DNA of 33,790 bases from WVZL01 sp041862375 (lineage in GTDB: Bacteria; Acidobacteriota; Aminicenantia; Aminicenantales; Aminicenantaceae), in NCBI GenBank assembly GCA_041862375.1, contig JBGVTE010000069.1:1-33790 (forward strand), given 5' to 3'. Shown in pieces: positions 33,445-33,790 of the stretch. Every line of letters begins with the position of its first letter. Position 1 is the first letter of the stretch. The position numbers were made by a program, and so were the translations under genes. The notes below the pieces were generated by a model. The model saw nothing but the letters and a program-made list of their open reading frames with translations, made no database searches and had not been told where the DNA came from.

Positions 33445-33790
33445 AATTTATTTTCTAGAGAGTGAAGAAATACTATTAAAATACTACTGCATCTCAAATA
33501 GTTTGTCATAATTTCCTAACTAAAAAATTTTTAATAATATAGAAATTTTATTTTTGTCAGTCAATGCTTTGAATTTAGGTATATATCGGGATAAAGCATT
33601 ATTTTAAATGGAGGGATTTCTTTTTTTATAGTCAGTTTTCCTTTGTTTATCGAGAACTTTTTCCCTGCGGTCATCCACTGCCATGTTCAATACTCCCATA
33701 CGAAAAGAACTGAGTTGTTAATGCCTTTAATAATTCTTCTAGTTTACCCTATATTTCTCCTTTTTCTTTTTTCTCTCTTTCTTTTCTCTT
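33445..33790. other. A+T-rich end of window, no clear gene
   Basis: Most of this 346-base stretch is very A+T-rich. It contains the mirrored pair AATGCTTT (33563-33570) / AAAGCATT (33593-33600) with a 22-base gap, and a long pyrimidine tract (33750-33790) that on the minus strand is a purine-rich region with AAGAAAAAGGAGAAA. The only coding candidate is the tiny minus-strand ORF 33604-33699. Confidence 0.35.
33604..33699 (-). CDS. Possible 31-residue small ORF near window end
   Basis: On the minus strand ATG 33699 opens a 31-codon frame (basic, with AVDDRREKVLDKQRKTD). An internal ATG at 33684 has GGGAG 8 bases in front, the better start, giving 26 residues. The charged, helix-prone composition is not that of random A+T-rich sequence, but the ORF is too short to judge and no relative is recognised. 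Confidence 0.2.
   Translation of the reverse strand: MGVLNMAVDDRREKVLDKQRKTDYKKRNPSI

Noticed and set aside
33750..33790. Pyrimidine-rich tract at the window end as a repeat or terminator
   Set aside because: It is low-complexity sequence without dyad symmetry; on the other strand it may simply be a purine-rich leader of a gene outside the window.
1..33790. CRISPR arrays, defence islands or a biosynthetic gene cluster
   Set aside because: No regularly spaced repeats, Cas, restriction, toxin or synthase genes were seen on either strand.

Overview
The window reads as a chromosomal segment of an uncultivated, Gram-negative-type, probably anaerobic, protein- and peptide-using bacterium. Gene content (secreted S9 and HExxH peptidases, two sodium-coupled amino-acid transporter families, TonB, a DUF5916 beta-barrel protein, DUF1684, a class A flavodiiron protein, a periplasmic octaheme cytochrome, a PpiC/SurA pair behind mfd) is what I would expect from Candidatus Aminicenantes or a related Acidobacteriota-like lineage. 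That assignment is an inference from gene content and A+T-rich codon use; there is no rRNA or marker alignment behind it. An outer membrane is supported by TonB, SurA-type chaperones and beta-barrel proteins.

Layout. 1-1502: the tail of an unidentified gene, a 30-codon ORF with a good ribosome binding site, and a PilX-like minor pilin/surface protein. 1540-2590: a decayed composite mobile element. Terminal inverted repeats CCTGGATTATTCA flanked by TTAA enclose a group II intron remnant whose reverse transcriptase has lost its middle. 2789-5234: minus-strand small membrane protein, octaheme HAO-family cytochrome and an outer-membrane barrel. 5565-13876: DUF1684 lipoprotein-like protein, family 9 glycosyltransferase, gluzincin metallopeptidase, Zn-ribbon miniprotein, flavodiiron protein and S9 prolyl oligopeptidase. 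14049-16009: a minus-strand pair, TonB followed by an unknown exported protein. 16171-22797: a tight five-gene plus-strand operon (NSS transporter, AGCS transporter with an N-terminal beta-sandwich domain, EnvC-like factor, degenerate S41 protease, divergent polysaccharide deacetylase). 22862-25095: a polytopic membrane protein, an anchored protein and pyruvoyl-dependent arginine decarboxylase. 25119-30515: the minus-strand mfd - PpiC lipoprotein - SurA operon, preceded by an imperfect long hairpin. 30925-33444: DUF5916 outer-membrane protein and a conserved-looking 77-residue protein.

How the genes fit together. The secreted peptidases would supply peptides and amino acids that the NSS and AGCS carriers import with sodium. 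EnvC, the inactive S41 homologue and the YibQ-like deacetylase form a cell-wall-remodelling module. PpiC and SurA fold outer-membrane proteins such as the barrels encoded here. The flavodiiron protein fits defence against O2 or NO in an anaerobe.

The points I find most worth a second look are the nested IS/group II intron wreck, the EnvC/S41 pair in which both enzymes have lost their catalytic residues, the domain fusion in the AGCS transporter, and the unexplained hairpin upstream of mfd. I did not see an unmistakable new defence or biosynthetic system. No tRNA, rRNA or CRISPR array was recognised by eye.
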